From an uncultured Bacteroidales bacterium (GTDB lineage Bacteria > Bacteroidota > Bacteroidia > Bacteroidales > Bacteroidaceae): DNA of 64,000 nucleotides. The stretch covers positions 26,962 to 90,961 of the forward strand of contig CADCAG010000021.1 in assembly GCA_902799355.1 (NCBI GenBank), given 5' to 3'. Every line of letters begins with the position of its first letter. Position 1 is the first letter of the stretch. The notes beneath the pieces are model-generated. The model worked only from the letters and a program-made list of their open reading frames with translations, searched no databases and was not told the origin of the DNA. Of this stretch, positions 42,517-51,759 are shown in pieces. A program made the translations under genes and the position numbers.

Positions 42517-42548
42517 AACCTCACAGAGGCCTGTGCCCCCGTGAGGTT
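42517..42548 (-). terminator. Terminator of the giant protein-YIIPE operon
   Basis: An 8-bp stem AACCTCAC/GTGAGGTT enclosing a second GC-rich stem, followed by TTTTCC on the minus strand, 25 bases after the stop at 42573. Confidence 0.75.
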
Positions 42549-42572
42549 CGTCATAGTATAAGACAAGTCTTA

Positions 42573-42767
42573 TTAGTCTAAGCTGTCATAGTCGAACTCT
42601 TCTTCCTCCTCGAAGTTGAAGTCGAAGTCATCAAACATACGTGTCAGCTGGGAATCACCAGGAGCCGGATCGTCAAAGACCTCAGTACCACTTCCTGTCA
42701 GAAGATGCTGCTGCATGTTAAGCAACACGACATGGATTTCCGGAATAATATATTCTTTCTTTTTCAT
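42573..42767 (-). CDS. Small YIIPE protein, second copy type
   Basis: A 64-residue protein starting MKKKEYIIPEIHVVLLNMQQ, with LLTGSG in the middle and a very acidic end (Asp, Glu and Phe rich). The N-terminal pattern matches the 60-residue protein at 24742. It lies 13 bases after the stop of the giant gene, so it is cotranscribed. No function is known to me. The hydrophobic N-terminal region is not a classical signal peptide. Confidence 0.75.
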   Translation of the reverse strand: MKKKEYIIPEIHVVLLNMQQHLLTGSGTEVFDDPAPGDSQLTRMFDDFDFNFEEEEEFDYDSLD

Positions 42768-42780
42768 TTCTTTGTTACTA

Positions 42781-45700
42781 TTACTTGATTACAGTCTTAC
42801 GACCATTGTGGATGTACAGACCCTTCTTAACAGGCTTCTCGTTAAGCTTCAGACCATCGATGGTGTACCAGTCGCCGTCTGCTGCATCGTCAGTAATCTG
42901 GTCGATGTTTGTAACCTCGCCGTCGCCGAAGTCCATAGTGAAGGCACGTGCGCCGAAGACGTCGTCGGTTACCAGTTGCAGATAAGCACTCTTAGCTCTC
43001 AGCGTGTATGCCGCTGCCAATGGATACCAGGCAATGACATCGTTCTGCTTAGATAGAATGAAGTTAGTTTTGCTGCCGTCTGTTGTGTTAACTGATGTTG
43101 CTGTGGTCAGACCAACCATCAGGTTACCAGAGAGTGCAGCAGGAGTATAACCACAGAGTACGGGCACGTAGAATGTCTCGTTAGCAGTACCCTTCAGCAT
43201 CAGACCTTCGCCTGCAGGAGTCTTCTCTGCCTGAGTCATTGTCAGCACACCATTGTGACCAGCAGTGAGCTCGAAGTTGGCAGCGTAGTGAGCCGTCAGA
43301 TCGCTGACATTCGAGAAGTCAAGCACATTGTCGCTGGCATAGGTCATAATGCCGTGAGCGTTCATGCTAATCTTCTCTGCAAAGCGAATGCGCAGCTGGT
43401 TCTTTACTGCGTAGACACTTCCATAGTAAGCAGTCGGATTTGTAGGATCGTAGTTCGTGTCATCACTGTGAACTTCGATAGCCTGACTGCTTGCGGAGAA
43501 TACACGGAACGGAGAGGTACCTAGGTAAGAGCCTGTATTATCATCGATGATGATAGCAAGGTTCTTCGTGTTGTCATAGTCGAATGGTGTGTCAAGCGTG
43601 ATGGTGCTCCACTGTCCATGAGTATAGGTCACTTCGCCATCGAATACCTTTACAACACCTTCGTCGGTGACATTAATCCAGTCAGCACTGTTACTGAAGC
43701 TACTCTTGTCGGTATTCACCATATAGACAGCAATCTTACGATTGAAGCTAAATGTACCTGCATTGTAGAGATCGATATTCATAATAGTACCCGACTGTCC
43801 CATCTCAGCAGCAGTATAAATCTGCTGACACAAAGCATACCTCCAATTAAAACGGCCTGGCAAATTATCGTTTGAGGCAGTACCTGAGCCAATAACCTTT
43901 TTGGTCGTAGACTCAAAGCTATAAATATCGCTCCAGTCACTTTCTTCGCCAACACCATAAACGGCCTTAACATGAGCGTAGTACATAGCCTCTGGGGTGA
44001 GATTATCCAAGGCAGCAGTTGCTGCATTAACTGTAACGGTCTCAGAGGTTGAGAAGGTGTCATCGGTGCTGTATTCTACAGTCCACTGAGTGGCTATACC
44101 ATTCTCCTTCCATGTCAGGGTAGCGGAGGTAGCAGAGATATCAGTATAAGCAAGTTCCGTGGGCACTGCATAATATACATTGAAGGTTGCTTCCTTAGTA
44201 CCAGTATAGTTGCCCTTACCTGTAATGGTCAACGTGTAGTCACCAGCAGCCTGAACGGTGGCAGGATCGGTTACGAAGGTGTAGTCCTTATCGTCACCCA
44301 TCACTAGGGTTGCTGAACCACGCTTAACGGTAGGAGTAACCTCGATGACATTACCTGTGTAGACCTTGTTGTCTATAGTGATATCGCAACCACTGACATC
44401 GAACGGATTAATATTGAAGGTCTTGTTGATAGAACCTGCATAACGACCCGTACCCGTTACAGTGACAGTGTAGTTGCCAGCATTGATACAACCGTCGCTA
44501 TAGCTGACGGTGTAGTGGGTACCTTCTTGCAATGTCTCAGCACTGAGGGTGACTACAGGCACAGGATGCTGCTCGCTGCCGTTATAGGTCAGGGCGGCGA
44601 TGTCGGCAATCACGGCACCTGCTGTTGCGAGGTTGGTGATTTCGTTGGCATAGGTACCTGTGATGATTACATCCTCAGTAAAGCCAGTCAGCGCGTGTGT
44701 ACCATCGATGATACCTGCGTTACTGATTTCACCACTGTTGACAGTGTAACAGTCAAATACCTTGCCTGCAGGAACAGCGTAGTTCAATGTCACTTCTGTG
44801 CCGCTCTTGTAGAGGTTTTCTTCGTTCCACACGTAGGTGGGTTCAGCAGGCAGCGTCAGCGTAACGTCTGCGGCAGCAGTAATCTTTACAACCACCTCAG
44901 CACCAGCCTGGTCGGTACTTGTAGTTTTACCATCGGCACCCACGCCACCGACAGTAGTTACCGTGTGGTAGTTGTTTGTCAGCGAACCACCCTTTTGTCC
45001 TACGATAGAACCAACATATCCCGTAGCACCGCTCACGGCACCAGCATTGAAGTTATCGGATATGCCATTATTATTGTATCCGGCAATACCACCGAGGCAT
45101 TTGCTGTATGTACCATTACCCGTAATGCTGGCGGTGTTGACACAGTGGGTCAGCGAGCCACTTGAATATCCGGCGATACCACCCATGTCAAAGCCTTGCA
45201 CGCCGGCAGCTATCTTGAGGGCTCCGCTGACAGTACAGTTGGTGATGGTGCTGTTATTGTTATTGACATAACCGACGATACCACCCACCCACTTTTTAGC
45301 AGTGATGTCGCAGTTGTCAATCACAACATTCTTAATCGTTGCGCCAGAGGTATAACCAAACAGTCCCTGGTTTTCTCCGCCGGGATTATTAATTACCAAA
45401 CCACTGATGGTCTTATTGTCACCGTCGAAGATACCATTGAAACTATAGCTGCTATTTGTACCAATAACCGTATGCTCTTTGGTAAGGGTAATATTTGCAG
45501 TCTGCTTGAAGCGCTTGCCAGAGGCATTATGGCCGCTATTGACATAGGCTGCCAAAGTCTGGAGCTCACCCTCGCTGGCAATCACATAGTATTTACCAGT
45601 TTCATCGGTTCCGGTCTCAAAGACGTAGCCGTCGAGATCCTCACCATTGATGATGCGGAAGCTGAAGGTCTTAGAACCAGCATAGCTGCCAGCACCGGCA

Positions 45701-48700
45701 ATGGTTGCGGTATAGCTACCGAGTTCTATCAGATTTTCAGCAGCAACAACGACATCACTGCTGTTCTTGAAGGTCACAGTATAGTCGGTACCCACGGTCA
45801 GCGTTTCGCCAAGGGTGACGACTGGTGTAACCTCAATGGCGGAACCGGTGTAGGCATACAGTGGTTTGAAACCTGCCACTTCAGCAACGGCATAGTAATT
45901 GTTGGCATCGGTAGCTGTGACAGTTGTATAAACATCTGTTGCGGGAGCAACAGCAACAACTTTGATGCCTTGAGCTTCACCATACTGTGTCAGATAGAAA
46001 CAGTTGGTGTAGATGTTATTGTCTGTCTTATTTCGGTTAAACGTTGCACTGCCCGTTGCGCCCATAGTTATCTCGGCAGGAGCGACCAAGCAATTGTTGA
46101 AGGTAATGACGATGCTGGTATTGTCTCTCCATCCTACGAAACCGGCAGAGCAGTTGGCTGATTCGCCCAGCAGACGGCCTGTGAATGCACAATTGTTGAA
46201 GGTTACGTTACCTGACTGAATATGTGCAATGAAGCCGCCGTTTGAAGCGTCACCGCTGTAAGAAGTGGTGATGCTGGCGCTGACAGTACAGTTGGAAATG
46301 GCGACATCTCCATAGGAATAGCCAGCCACGCCACCGTTTTGCTTACCACTGTTACTGAGGGTTCCGGCAATGATCAGATTCTTGATGGTTGCACCCTTGA
46401 CATAGCGGAAGGGAGCAGCAATATTCGATGAAGCCGTGATGCCGAGCGTCAGTGTGTGATTGTCGCCGTCGTAAACACCCTGGAAGCTCTTGTTCTCGTT
46501 GGAGCCGACCATGTTAGTAACGGTGAGGTCGGCAGTCTGCTTGAAGCGCTTGCTTACAGAAGCATTATTACTGCTAACAACAAATGAGGCAAACTGATTG
46601 AAGTCCTCAACAGACTGAATCATATAATAGGTGCCTTCAGCATCCGTACCTGTCTCATAGGTATAGCCGTTCAGCGCCTCACCAGAGGTGATGCGGAAAG
46701 CCATGGTGCGTGAGCCAGTGTAGTCGCCCATACCCGTAATAATTAAGGTGTAGCTGCCATTGGCTATCAGCTCTTCAGGAGCAACGGTCTCGTCGCTGCT
46801 GTTCTTGATCACTACCGTGTAGTCAGTGTTGGCCTCCAGCGTGGTGCTACCCAGTTTTACAACAGGGGTAACGGCAATGGCTGAACCGGTATGGTAATAG
46901 GTGTCGTTGACGCCTGTAATGTCACAAACTGCATAGTAGTTGGTTTCACGAACAGTAACCATTTCGCTCTTGTACACGTCGCTTGCAGGTGCAGCAGTAG
47001 CAAGATGGATGCCCTGTGCTTCGCCAAACTGTGTCAGGAAGTAGGTGTTCGTGAACGTGTTTTTACCATTGCGGTTGAAGGTAGCACTGTTAAGCTCGTT
47101 CATCGTAATCTCAGTAGGAGCGAACAGACAGTCGGTATAAGAGATGTTACCGTTTGTCCAGCCTACGAAACCACCATTAGCGTAAGCATTGGCTCCGAGC
47201 AGCTTACCCGTGAAGACGCAATTAGATATATTCAGTGTAGCAGAGCTCTCGTTCAGAGCTACAAAACCGGCATGGGTACCATCGGCCAACGACTCGAAGG
47301 TGCTGGTGATGAAGGCCGAGCTGGTACAATTCTGAATGTTGGTCGTGTTGTAGGTGTGAGCAGCGATGCCGGCTCCAAACTTAGAACTTGTAGTGACAGT
47401 ACCGGCGATATTGAGGTTTTTGATGGTGGCACCGCTCAAATACTTGAATGGCGCGCAGTTCTCAGTAGTGGCCGTCAGGTTGAGCGTCATGGTATGGCTG
47501 TCACCATCGAACACGCCCTTGAAACAGTTGCTGGAGCTATTACCTGCCATGGTGGTGACGGCAATGTCGCTGGTCAGCTTATAGTATTTGTTCAGGAAGG
47601 TGCTTCTACCCTCCGTCATATACTGTGCAAAGAGGTTCCAGTCGTCAGCATTCTCGATGAGATAAGGAGCAGCCTCAGAACCATCACCTTTTGCGAAGGT
47701 CTGAATGACTTCAAAGTTCTTCGAGTCTGTTCCCGTGTAGTCGTTGATACCTGCTACGGTCAGGGTGTAGTTGCCTGTCGCCTGAATGGGGGCTGGGGTA
47801 GAGGCAATGGTATAGTCTGTACCCAGCGTCAGCGTGTTATCAACGCAGGTAACGGTCGGAAGCACAGAGATAACGCTACCATTATATATATAATAGGACT
47901 CAATGCCACTGACGGAAACAGGCACCCAGAGATTAACACCCAACACGGTAATGGGCTTTGATATTCCGCTGGCAGGAGCCTCAGCAGTGGCGTAAATACC
48001 ATAAGAACCATTATTGGCCGTCTTATAGCTGTTGGTGACGGTAACGTCGCCGCCGTACTTTCGGACAAGGTCTAAGTTGGAGGTGTTCTGACTGCCATGC
48101 TTCAGATAGACGCAGTTAGTAACGCTTTTCGTACCACCATTATCACCCCATCCGAAGATAGCGCCCTTAGCATTGTTGCCGCCAGTCATGAGACCAGAGT
48201 AGATACAGTTCTCAATAGCAATGTCACTGCTCAGGCCGTGACCAAGAATACCGCCGATATGCGTGCCGCCATTGACGGAAGCTGAAACGGTACAGTTCTG
48301 AATGAGGTTGTTCGTACCGGTAGAGAAACCTACCAGAGCAGCAGCGTGGATACCGCCAGTCACAGAACCTGCTACCGTCAGGTTCTTGATAGTAGCCCCC
48401 TCAATGTAACCGAAGGGGGCAGTACCCGAATGCTCAGTGTCATTGATATTCACATAAAGTGTATGGCCATCGCCATCAAAGATTCCTTTGAAGTGAGCAC
48501 CATCGACTTCACCAACCTTGGTCGTAATGGGATCTAACTCAGAACCAATGTTAGCGGTCAGCTGGTAAACCTTTCCGTTATCGGCATAAGGAGCCACTGA
48601 AGCGTTGATGAGAGCAGCAAAGAGTGTGTAATCGTTCTTAGTCGAAAGCAGATAGGGACTTTCTACAGTGCCTTCGCCTGCAAAGCCTGCTGTTACTGTG

Positions 48701-49449
48701 AGATTGCGATTAATGGTGCCATAGTAGGGGGCAAGACCTGTAATAGTAACCTCGTAGTCGCCCAATTCCTGAACTGTTGCAGGAACGGTTGTAACACTAT
48801 AGTGTGTGTCCTTGGTAAGTACAACACCATCGCAAGCTGTAACAGACGGATTGATAGCAATCTGTGAACCCGTGTAAGGGAGATAAGCAGGCATCACAAT
48901 AGAAGCAAGGGCAAGATTCCTCGCATCAACAAGCTCCACCGTAAGATCAAGGCCAGTATCGTAAACGCTACCGTCCGAACCAAAATAAATCAGCATACTC
49001 TGACTGTTGCTCCTCAAAGGACCGACAGTCATCGATCCTTTATATTCTACACCAAGCAGCTTGTCAGTGGTCGTGCCGTTATAAACACGCATGTAGTCAC
49101 AACAGCTTTCTGTCTTGACTGAGCCGCTTAGCTGGGGCACATAGCCTTCTGGCGCTGTTATGATCAGGTAGCCAGAATAGCTGTGACTATAATAGTCATC
49201 CTTGCCTCCGTCGTCATAGACCTTGAAGGTGCCTTTACCTGCCGAGATATCATCGGCTGTGAGAGTAAGCACGGCGGCATTGGCAACAGATGTTGCTGTG
49301 CCTTTTGCCGGCATGTTAATGAACCAGCCGCCTGCGCCGTCATCCGACAACGAGACGGGTGTCTGAGCTGCCCATGCGCCCATGGTGCAGAGCATGACGA
49401 GGAGTAGCGTCATCGCTGCCCTCGCCAGATGAATTGTTTTTTGTTTCAT
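42781..49449 (-). CDS. Giant surface protein with GLUG and Ig-like repeats, T9SS sorting domain (2,222 aa)
   Basis: Start at 49449, the ATG directly before a signal peptide (MKQKTIHLARAAMTLLLVML, ending AWAA). A CUB-like domain with paired Cys lies near residues 85-135 (CCDYMRVYNG). The body alternates beta-helix GLUG blocks (TIKNLTVAGSVTGGIHAAAL; GGIVGYVNNNNSTITNC) with at least six MBG/YDG-like Ig units (GTDYTV, GSYTATIAGAGSYAGSKTF). An FN3 domain sits near 1730-1810. The C-terminus is GDWYTIDGLKL, GLYIHNGRKTVIK, a T9SS type A signal. It is probably an adhesin; no enzyme motif was seen. Confidence 0.85.
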   Translation of the reverse strand: MKQKTIHLARAAMTLLLVMLCTMGAWAAQTPVSLSDDGAGGWFINMPAKGTATSVANAAVLTLTADDISAGKGTFKVYDDGGKDDYYSHSYSGYLIITAPEGYVPQLSGSVKTESCCDYMRVYNGTTTDKLLGVEYKGSMTVGPLRSNSQSMLIYFGSDGSVYDTGLDLTVELVDARNLALASIVMPAYLPYTGSQIAINPSVTACDGVVLTKDTHYSVTTVPATVQELGDYEVTITGLAPYYGTINRNLTVTAGFAGEGTVESPYLLSTKNDYTLFAALINASVAPYADNGKVYQLTANIGSELDPITTKVGEVDGAHFKGIFDGDGHTLYVNINDTEHSGTAPFGYIEGATIKNLTVAGSVTGGIHAAALVGFSTGTNNLIQNCTVSASVNGGTHIGGILGHGLSSDIAIENCIYSGLMTGGNNAKGAIFGWGDNGGTKSVTNCVYLKHGSQNTSNLDLVRKYGGDVTVTNSYKTANNGSYGIYATAEAPASGISKPITVLGVNLWVPVSVSGIESYYIYNGSVISVLPTVTCVDNTLTLGTDYTIASTPAPIQATGNYTLTVAGINDYTGTDSKNFEVIQTFAKGDGSEAAPYLIENADDWNLFAQYMTEGRSTFLNKYYKLTSDIAVTTMAGNSSSNCFKGVFDGDSHTMTLNLTATTENCAPFKYLSGATIKNLNIAGTVTTSSKFGAGIAAHTYNTTNIQNCTSSAFITSTFESLADGTHAGFVALNESSATLNISNCVFTGKLLGANAYANGGFVGWTNGNISYTDCLFAPTEITMNELNSATFNRNGKNTFTNTYFLTQFGEAQGIHLATAAPASDVYKSEMVTVRETNYYAVCDITGVNDTYYHTGSAIAVTPVVKLGSTTLEANTDYTVVIKNSSDETVAPEELIANGSYTLIITGMGDYTGSRTMAFRITSGEALNGYTYETGTDAEGTYYMIQSVEDFNQFASFVVSSNNASVSKRFKQTADLTVTNMVGSNENKSFQGVYDGDNHTLTLGITASSNIAAPFRYVKGATIKNLIIAGTLSNSGKQNGGVAGYSYGDVAISNCTVSASITTSYSGDASNGGFIAHIQSGNVTFNNCAFTGRLLGESANCSAGFVGWRDNTSIVITFNNCLVAPAEITMGATGSATFNRNKTDNNIYTNCFYLTQYGEAQGIKVVAVAPATDVYTTVTATDANNYYAVAEVAGFKPLYAYTGSAIEVTPVVTLGETLTVGTDYTVTFKNSSDVVVAAENLIELGSYTATIAGAGSYAGSKTFSFRIINGEDLDGYVFETGTDETGKYYVIASEGELQTLAAYVNSGHNASGKRFKQTANITLTKEHTVIGTNSSYSFNGIFDGDNKTISGLVINNPGGENQGLFGYTSGATIKNVVIDNCDITAKKWVGGIVGYVNNNNSTITNCTVSGALKIAAGVQGFDMGGIAGYSSGSLTHCVNTASITGNGTYSKCLGGIAGYNNNGISDNFNAGAVSGATGYVGSIVGQKGGSLTNNYHTVTTVGGVGADGKTTSTDQAGAEVVVKITAAADVTLTLPAEPTYVWNEENLYKSGTEVTLNYAVPAGKVFDCYTVNSGEISNAGIIDGTHALTGFTEDVIITGTYANEITNLATAGAVIADIAALTYNGSEQHPVPVVTLSAETLQEGTHYTVSYSDGCINAGNYTVTVTGTGRYAGSINKTFNINPFDVSGCDITIDNKVYTGNVIEVTPTVKRGSATLVMGDDKDYTFVTDPATVQAAGDYTLTITGKGNYTGTKEATFNVYYAVPTELAYTDISATSATLTWKENGIATQWTVEYSTDDTFSTSETVTVNAATAALDNLTPEAMYYAHVKAVYGVGEESDWSDIYSFESTTKKVIGSGTASNDNLPGRFNWRYALCQQIYTAAEMGQSGTIMNIDLYNAGTFSFNRKIAVYMVNTDKSSFSNSADWINVTDEGVVKVFDGEVTYTHGQWSTITLDTPFDYDNTKNLAIIIDDNTGSYLGTSPFRVFSASSQAIEVHSDDTNYDPTNPTAYYGSVYAVKNQLRIRFAEKISMNAHGIMTYASDNVLDFSNVSDLTAHYAANFELTAGHNGVLTMTQAEKTPAGEGLMLKGTANETFYVPVLCGYTPAALSGNLMVGLTTATSVNTTDGSKTNFILSKQNDVIAWYPLAAAYTLRAKSAYLQLVTDDVFGARAFTMDFGDGEVTNIDQITDDAADGDWYTIDGLKLNEKPVKKGLYIHNGRKTVIK

Positions 49450-49511
49450 TTTGTTTGATTGAATCACTATATTTATATATGTAAATAAAAGAAGTATTCT
49501 GGAAGTATTTC

Positions 49512-49634
49512 TCACTCGGGGTTATGAATGTTTCGCCAACATTGAAGGAAGAAGAGAAACACACAGATGGCGATGATTCCCAAGAGAACCATCGTTAAAG
49601 GATTCGATAATAGAAAATCTATCATTCCTGACAT
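49512..49634 (-). CDS. Small single-pass membrane protein before the giant gene
   Basis: A 40-residue frame: MSGMIDFLLSNPLTMVLLGI, then a hydrophobic stretch to about residue 31 and a polar end CWRNIHNPE. It has one predicted membrane helix. It follows a good -7 box at 49700-49707, and its stop is 62 bases before the giant gene start, so it would be the first gene of a three-gene operon. It is short, and I have no homologue in mind, so confidence is moderate. Confidence 0.55.
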   Translation of the reverse strand: MSGMIDFLLSNPLTMVLLGIIAICVFLFFLQCWRNIHNPE

Positions 49635-49699
49635 GTCTGTGATGTGATTAAAATGGTTAAGGTTTATGGTGACCTATGATCTATTGATTTTTCCTGGCG

Positions 49700-49707
49700 C
49701 AAAATTA
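49700..49707 (-). promoter_or_regulatory. -7 box of the membrane peptide-giant protein operon
   Basis: TAATTTTG on the minus strand. The region where -33 should lie is covered by the first copy of a 17-base repeat (49728-49744). Confidence 0.6.
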
Positions 49708-49727
49708 ATAATAATAGGCAAAATAAC

Positions 49728-49882
49728 ACATAACAAATTGTACATGTACATAACAAATGAGTGTAAAATTGATAACAATAATTTGTAAGAACATTACAAA
49801 TTGTACACAGGAGTGTGTAAGAAATGCTGAAAAAAATGCCGATTTCAACGGAAAATCAGCCTTCGTGTACAATTTGTTATGT
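49728..49882. repeat. Array of ACATAACAAATTGTACA sites
   Basis: Full copies at 49728-49744 (perfect), 49791-49807 (one change) and 49866-49882 (perfect, inverted), plus a partial copy at 49748-49764. TGTACATGTACA between copies 1 and 2 is a perfect palindrome. The array is directly upstream of the -7 box at 49700 and looks like a multi-site operator. Confidence 0.8.
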
Positions 49883-50474
49883 CTCAAAATGTCGTTTCAC
49901 ATAAAATAATTTCTCCTTTGGCTCCAGGCTCCTTAGAATTTTATATCAGCGAGATTTTCTATCATCTCTCGCAGATGGCGCAGATAATGCAGATTAATTT
50001 TCTGAGAAAAAGTTGTGAAAAGTGGAGCGAACCTGCACGGGATAGCTGGAATGCCGATAAACAAAGGGCGGAGAGGCGTGCATGTTTAATTATATTCCAC
50101 AGCGCAACCTGCACAAAAATTCAGTTTTTCTGACAATACTATTCTGAGCAGCCACTCGTCACAAAAGTGTTTGCATGATTGTACCAGGCTGCAAACAAGT
50201 TGTTTTAGGCCTAAAACACTTTGTTTTAGGGCACAAACAAAGTGTTTGTATACATATATATAATTACAAACAGCTTGTAATTCAGTATATTATACTGATA
50301 TTTGCACAAAATGGCGGTTCAAAAGACCGTTTTGTGCAGGTTTAGTACACGTCTTAAAACAAACCTGCACGGCTTAACACATTCTGTAACTGCGGGTTAT
50401 GGCGGTTGTGCAGGTTTAGGCAGAAAATTAAAATAATTTGTCAGAAAATAAAATTGGCTTTACACACGAATTCA
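49883..50474. other. Non-coding region with repeated AACCTGCAC and inverted repeats
   Basis: No convincing gene; the plus-strand frame at 49879-50133 has no family features. Visible structure: three 9-base GCAGATnnn units near 49972-49998; AACCTGCAC or its complement about five times between 50030 and 50425; the palindrome TTTTAGGCCTAAAA; a 12-bp inverted repeat AAACACTTTGTT/AACAAAGTGTTT; and ATTACAA/TTGTAAT. Confidence 0.6.
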
Positions 50475-50502
50475 AAAGATATGACAAAGGCGTCATATCT
50501 TT
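50475..50502 (-). terminator. Terminator of the membrane AraC-type gene
   Basis: A perfect 11-bp stem AAAGATATGAC/GTCATATCTTT with a 6-base loop, 15 bases after the stop at 50518; the T-run is short. Confidence 0.7.
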
Positions 50503-50517
50503 GAATAAAGAGACTAA

Positions 50518-51597
50518 TTAGTAGCGATCTTGGCGCTGCTTGGCACGATAGTAAGCCATGTAGTTGGCGAAGCCTGAGGCAAGGGCGGCAGACTCCTTGG
50601 TCTCCTCGGGATGCTCAGCCATATACTGGTCGTAATAGTCCAAGCGGTGGCTGTTAACGTATTTGGCAAAGGAGCCGAAGCGGCGCTGGAAGGTCATGGA
50701 GACATAGGTGCGACCCAACTCACAGTGATCCACCACGTCGTCAATCTTCAGGTGGGGATCAAGGAAGGCGCGCTGCTGCACCACATAGGCATTGATCTGC
50801 TTGGCAGTCTCATCAATATGCTTCTCGACACAAGAAGGCTCATTGCACTCATCCTCTCCCGCTTCATCCTCTGCAGTAGAAGGCAGTATGTACTTACGAC
50901 GCCAGGCTGGCATAACGGTAATGAGCAATACGATATTAAACATGGCCAGCAGGAGGTGCAGAATAGCCATTGTCTGACGCGAATCGAGGATATAGGCAGG
51001 CCAGAGCAGCGGGGTAAGGACTATCGGATAGAGCACTACCACGCTGGCATATTTGACAGGGAAGTCGTCGGGGTTAGAGTAGTTGGCATCGCGCGACTCA
51101 CGAATCCAGCGCCATACCTGCCACATGGCCACACAGCAGTAGGCCATCATCAAGATGCTCTCAACGGTAATGGTGTAATGCCAGAAGTTGCCTCCTTCCG
51201 TACTCACCAGCTTGAAAGGAAGCCATGCATTGAACACAGGTGTAATCATGGTTCCTATGACGGTGCAGGCGGCCACCCAGCTGAGGGGTTTCCAACGGCT
51301 CCACTGCTTGACGGTACCGGTATAGCAAAGCAGCAACATGCCACAATAGAAATAATAGGTGGCAGGGAAGTAACTCTTCATCAGCACCCACGCCTGCTCG
51401 TCAGTAGGATTGATGGCGTAGGGCACGAGCACGGTGGCCATGATATAGCACAGGCACTGCAGCTTGCGGTCAGGCCAGATATAGGAATGGCGCTCCTTGG
51501 GTTCGTTGCAGGTGTGAAACCAGCGCACAAACGCAAAAGTCCAGCATGTGGTAATGTAAATGGTTGCGGCCAGGCCGTAATAATAGTATTCGTTCAT
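50518..51597 (-). CDS. Multi-pass membrane protein with AraC-type DNA-binding domain
   Basis: A 359-residue protein from the ATG at 51597 (MNEYYYYGLAATIYI), chosen because the -7 box is at 51621-51628. Six or seven membrane helices fill residues 5-245, a polar linker with Glu/Asp and Cys follows, and the last 100 or so residues are an AraC-type HTH-like domain (LKIDDVVDHCELGRTYVSMT, RFGSFAKYVNSHRLDY). It may sense membrane or envelope signals and regulate a neighbouring giant gene; that is inference. Confidence 0.8.
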   Translation of the reverse strand: MNEYYYYGLAATIYITTCWTFAFVRWFHTCNEPKERHSYIWPDRKLQCLCYIMATVLVPYAINPTDEQAWVLMKSYFPATYYFYCGMLLLCYTGTVKQWSRWKPLSWVAACTVIGTMITPVFNAWLPFKLVSTEGGNFWHYTITVESILMMAYCCVAMWQVWRWIRESRDANYSNPDDFPVKYASVVVLYPIVLTPLLWPAYILDSRQTMAILHLLLAMFNIVLLITVMPAWRRKYILPSTAEDEAGEDECNEPSCVEKHIDETAKQINAYVVQQRAFLDPHLKIDDVVDHCELGRTYVSMTFQRRFGSFAKYVNSHRLDYYDQYMAEHPEETKESAALASGFANYMAYYRAKQRQDRY

Positions 51598-51620
51598 AAC
51601 AATATGGAGGTTTGGCACTG

Positions 51621-51653
51621 CAAAAGTACAAAAAAATCCCGAAACCGTGCAAA
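51621..51653 (-). promoter_or_regulatory. Promoter of the membrane AraC-type gene
   Basis: -7 TACTTTTG at 51621-51628 and -33 TTTG at 51650-51653, 21 bases apart. The -33 element lies in the loop of the terminator of the upstream giant gene. Confidence 0.7.
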
Positions 51654-51666
51654 CGATTTCGGGATT
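51635..51666 (-). terminator. Terminator of the 3,721-aa protein gene
   Basis: A perfect 10-bp stem AATCCCGAAA/TTTCGGGATT with a 12-base loop and A/T runs on both sides, so it could act in both directions. About 95 bases after the stop at 51760. Confidence 0.85.
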
Positions 51667-51759
51667 TTTTATCATTAATATGGAGAGCAGGAGAACTGCT
51701 CCACACTTATTACACGAGAATAGATTACAATGTCTTCATTGTCTTCATCGTAGTGCCAC

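Noticed and set aside
45196-46161. Plus-strand frames inside the 2,222-aa gene (also 46891-47961)
   Set aside because: They mirror the repeated GLUG/MBG modules and show no start context, promoter or family match.
42781-49449. Regularly spaced repeats in the giant gene as a possible CRISPR array
   Set aside because: The repeats are degenerate, long and translate into beta-helix and Ig modules; there are no short identical direct repeats with unique spacers, and no cas genes.
49879-50133. Plus-strand frame of 84 codons
   Set aside because: It overlaps the operator array and the repeat region, its composition is not protein-like, and no promoter or conserved motif supports it.
36443-50165. 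GAGCAGCC(G/A)CTCGTC at 36447 and again near 50150
   Set aside because: The first is a perfect terminator stem. The second lacks the complementary arm and is probably chance or a decayed terminator; two copies are too few to call an element.
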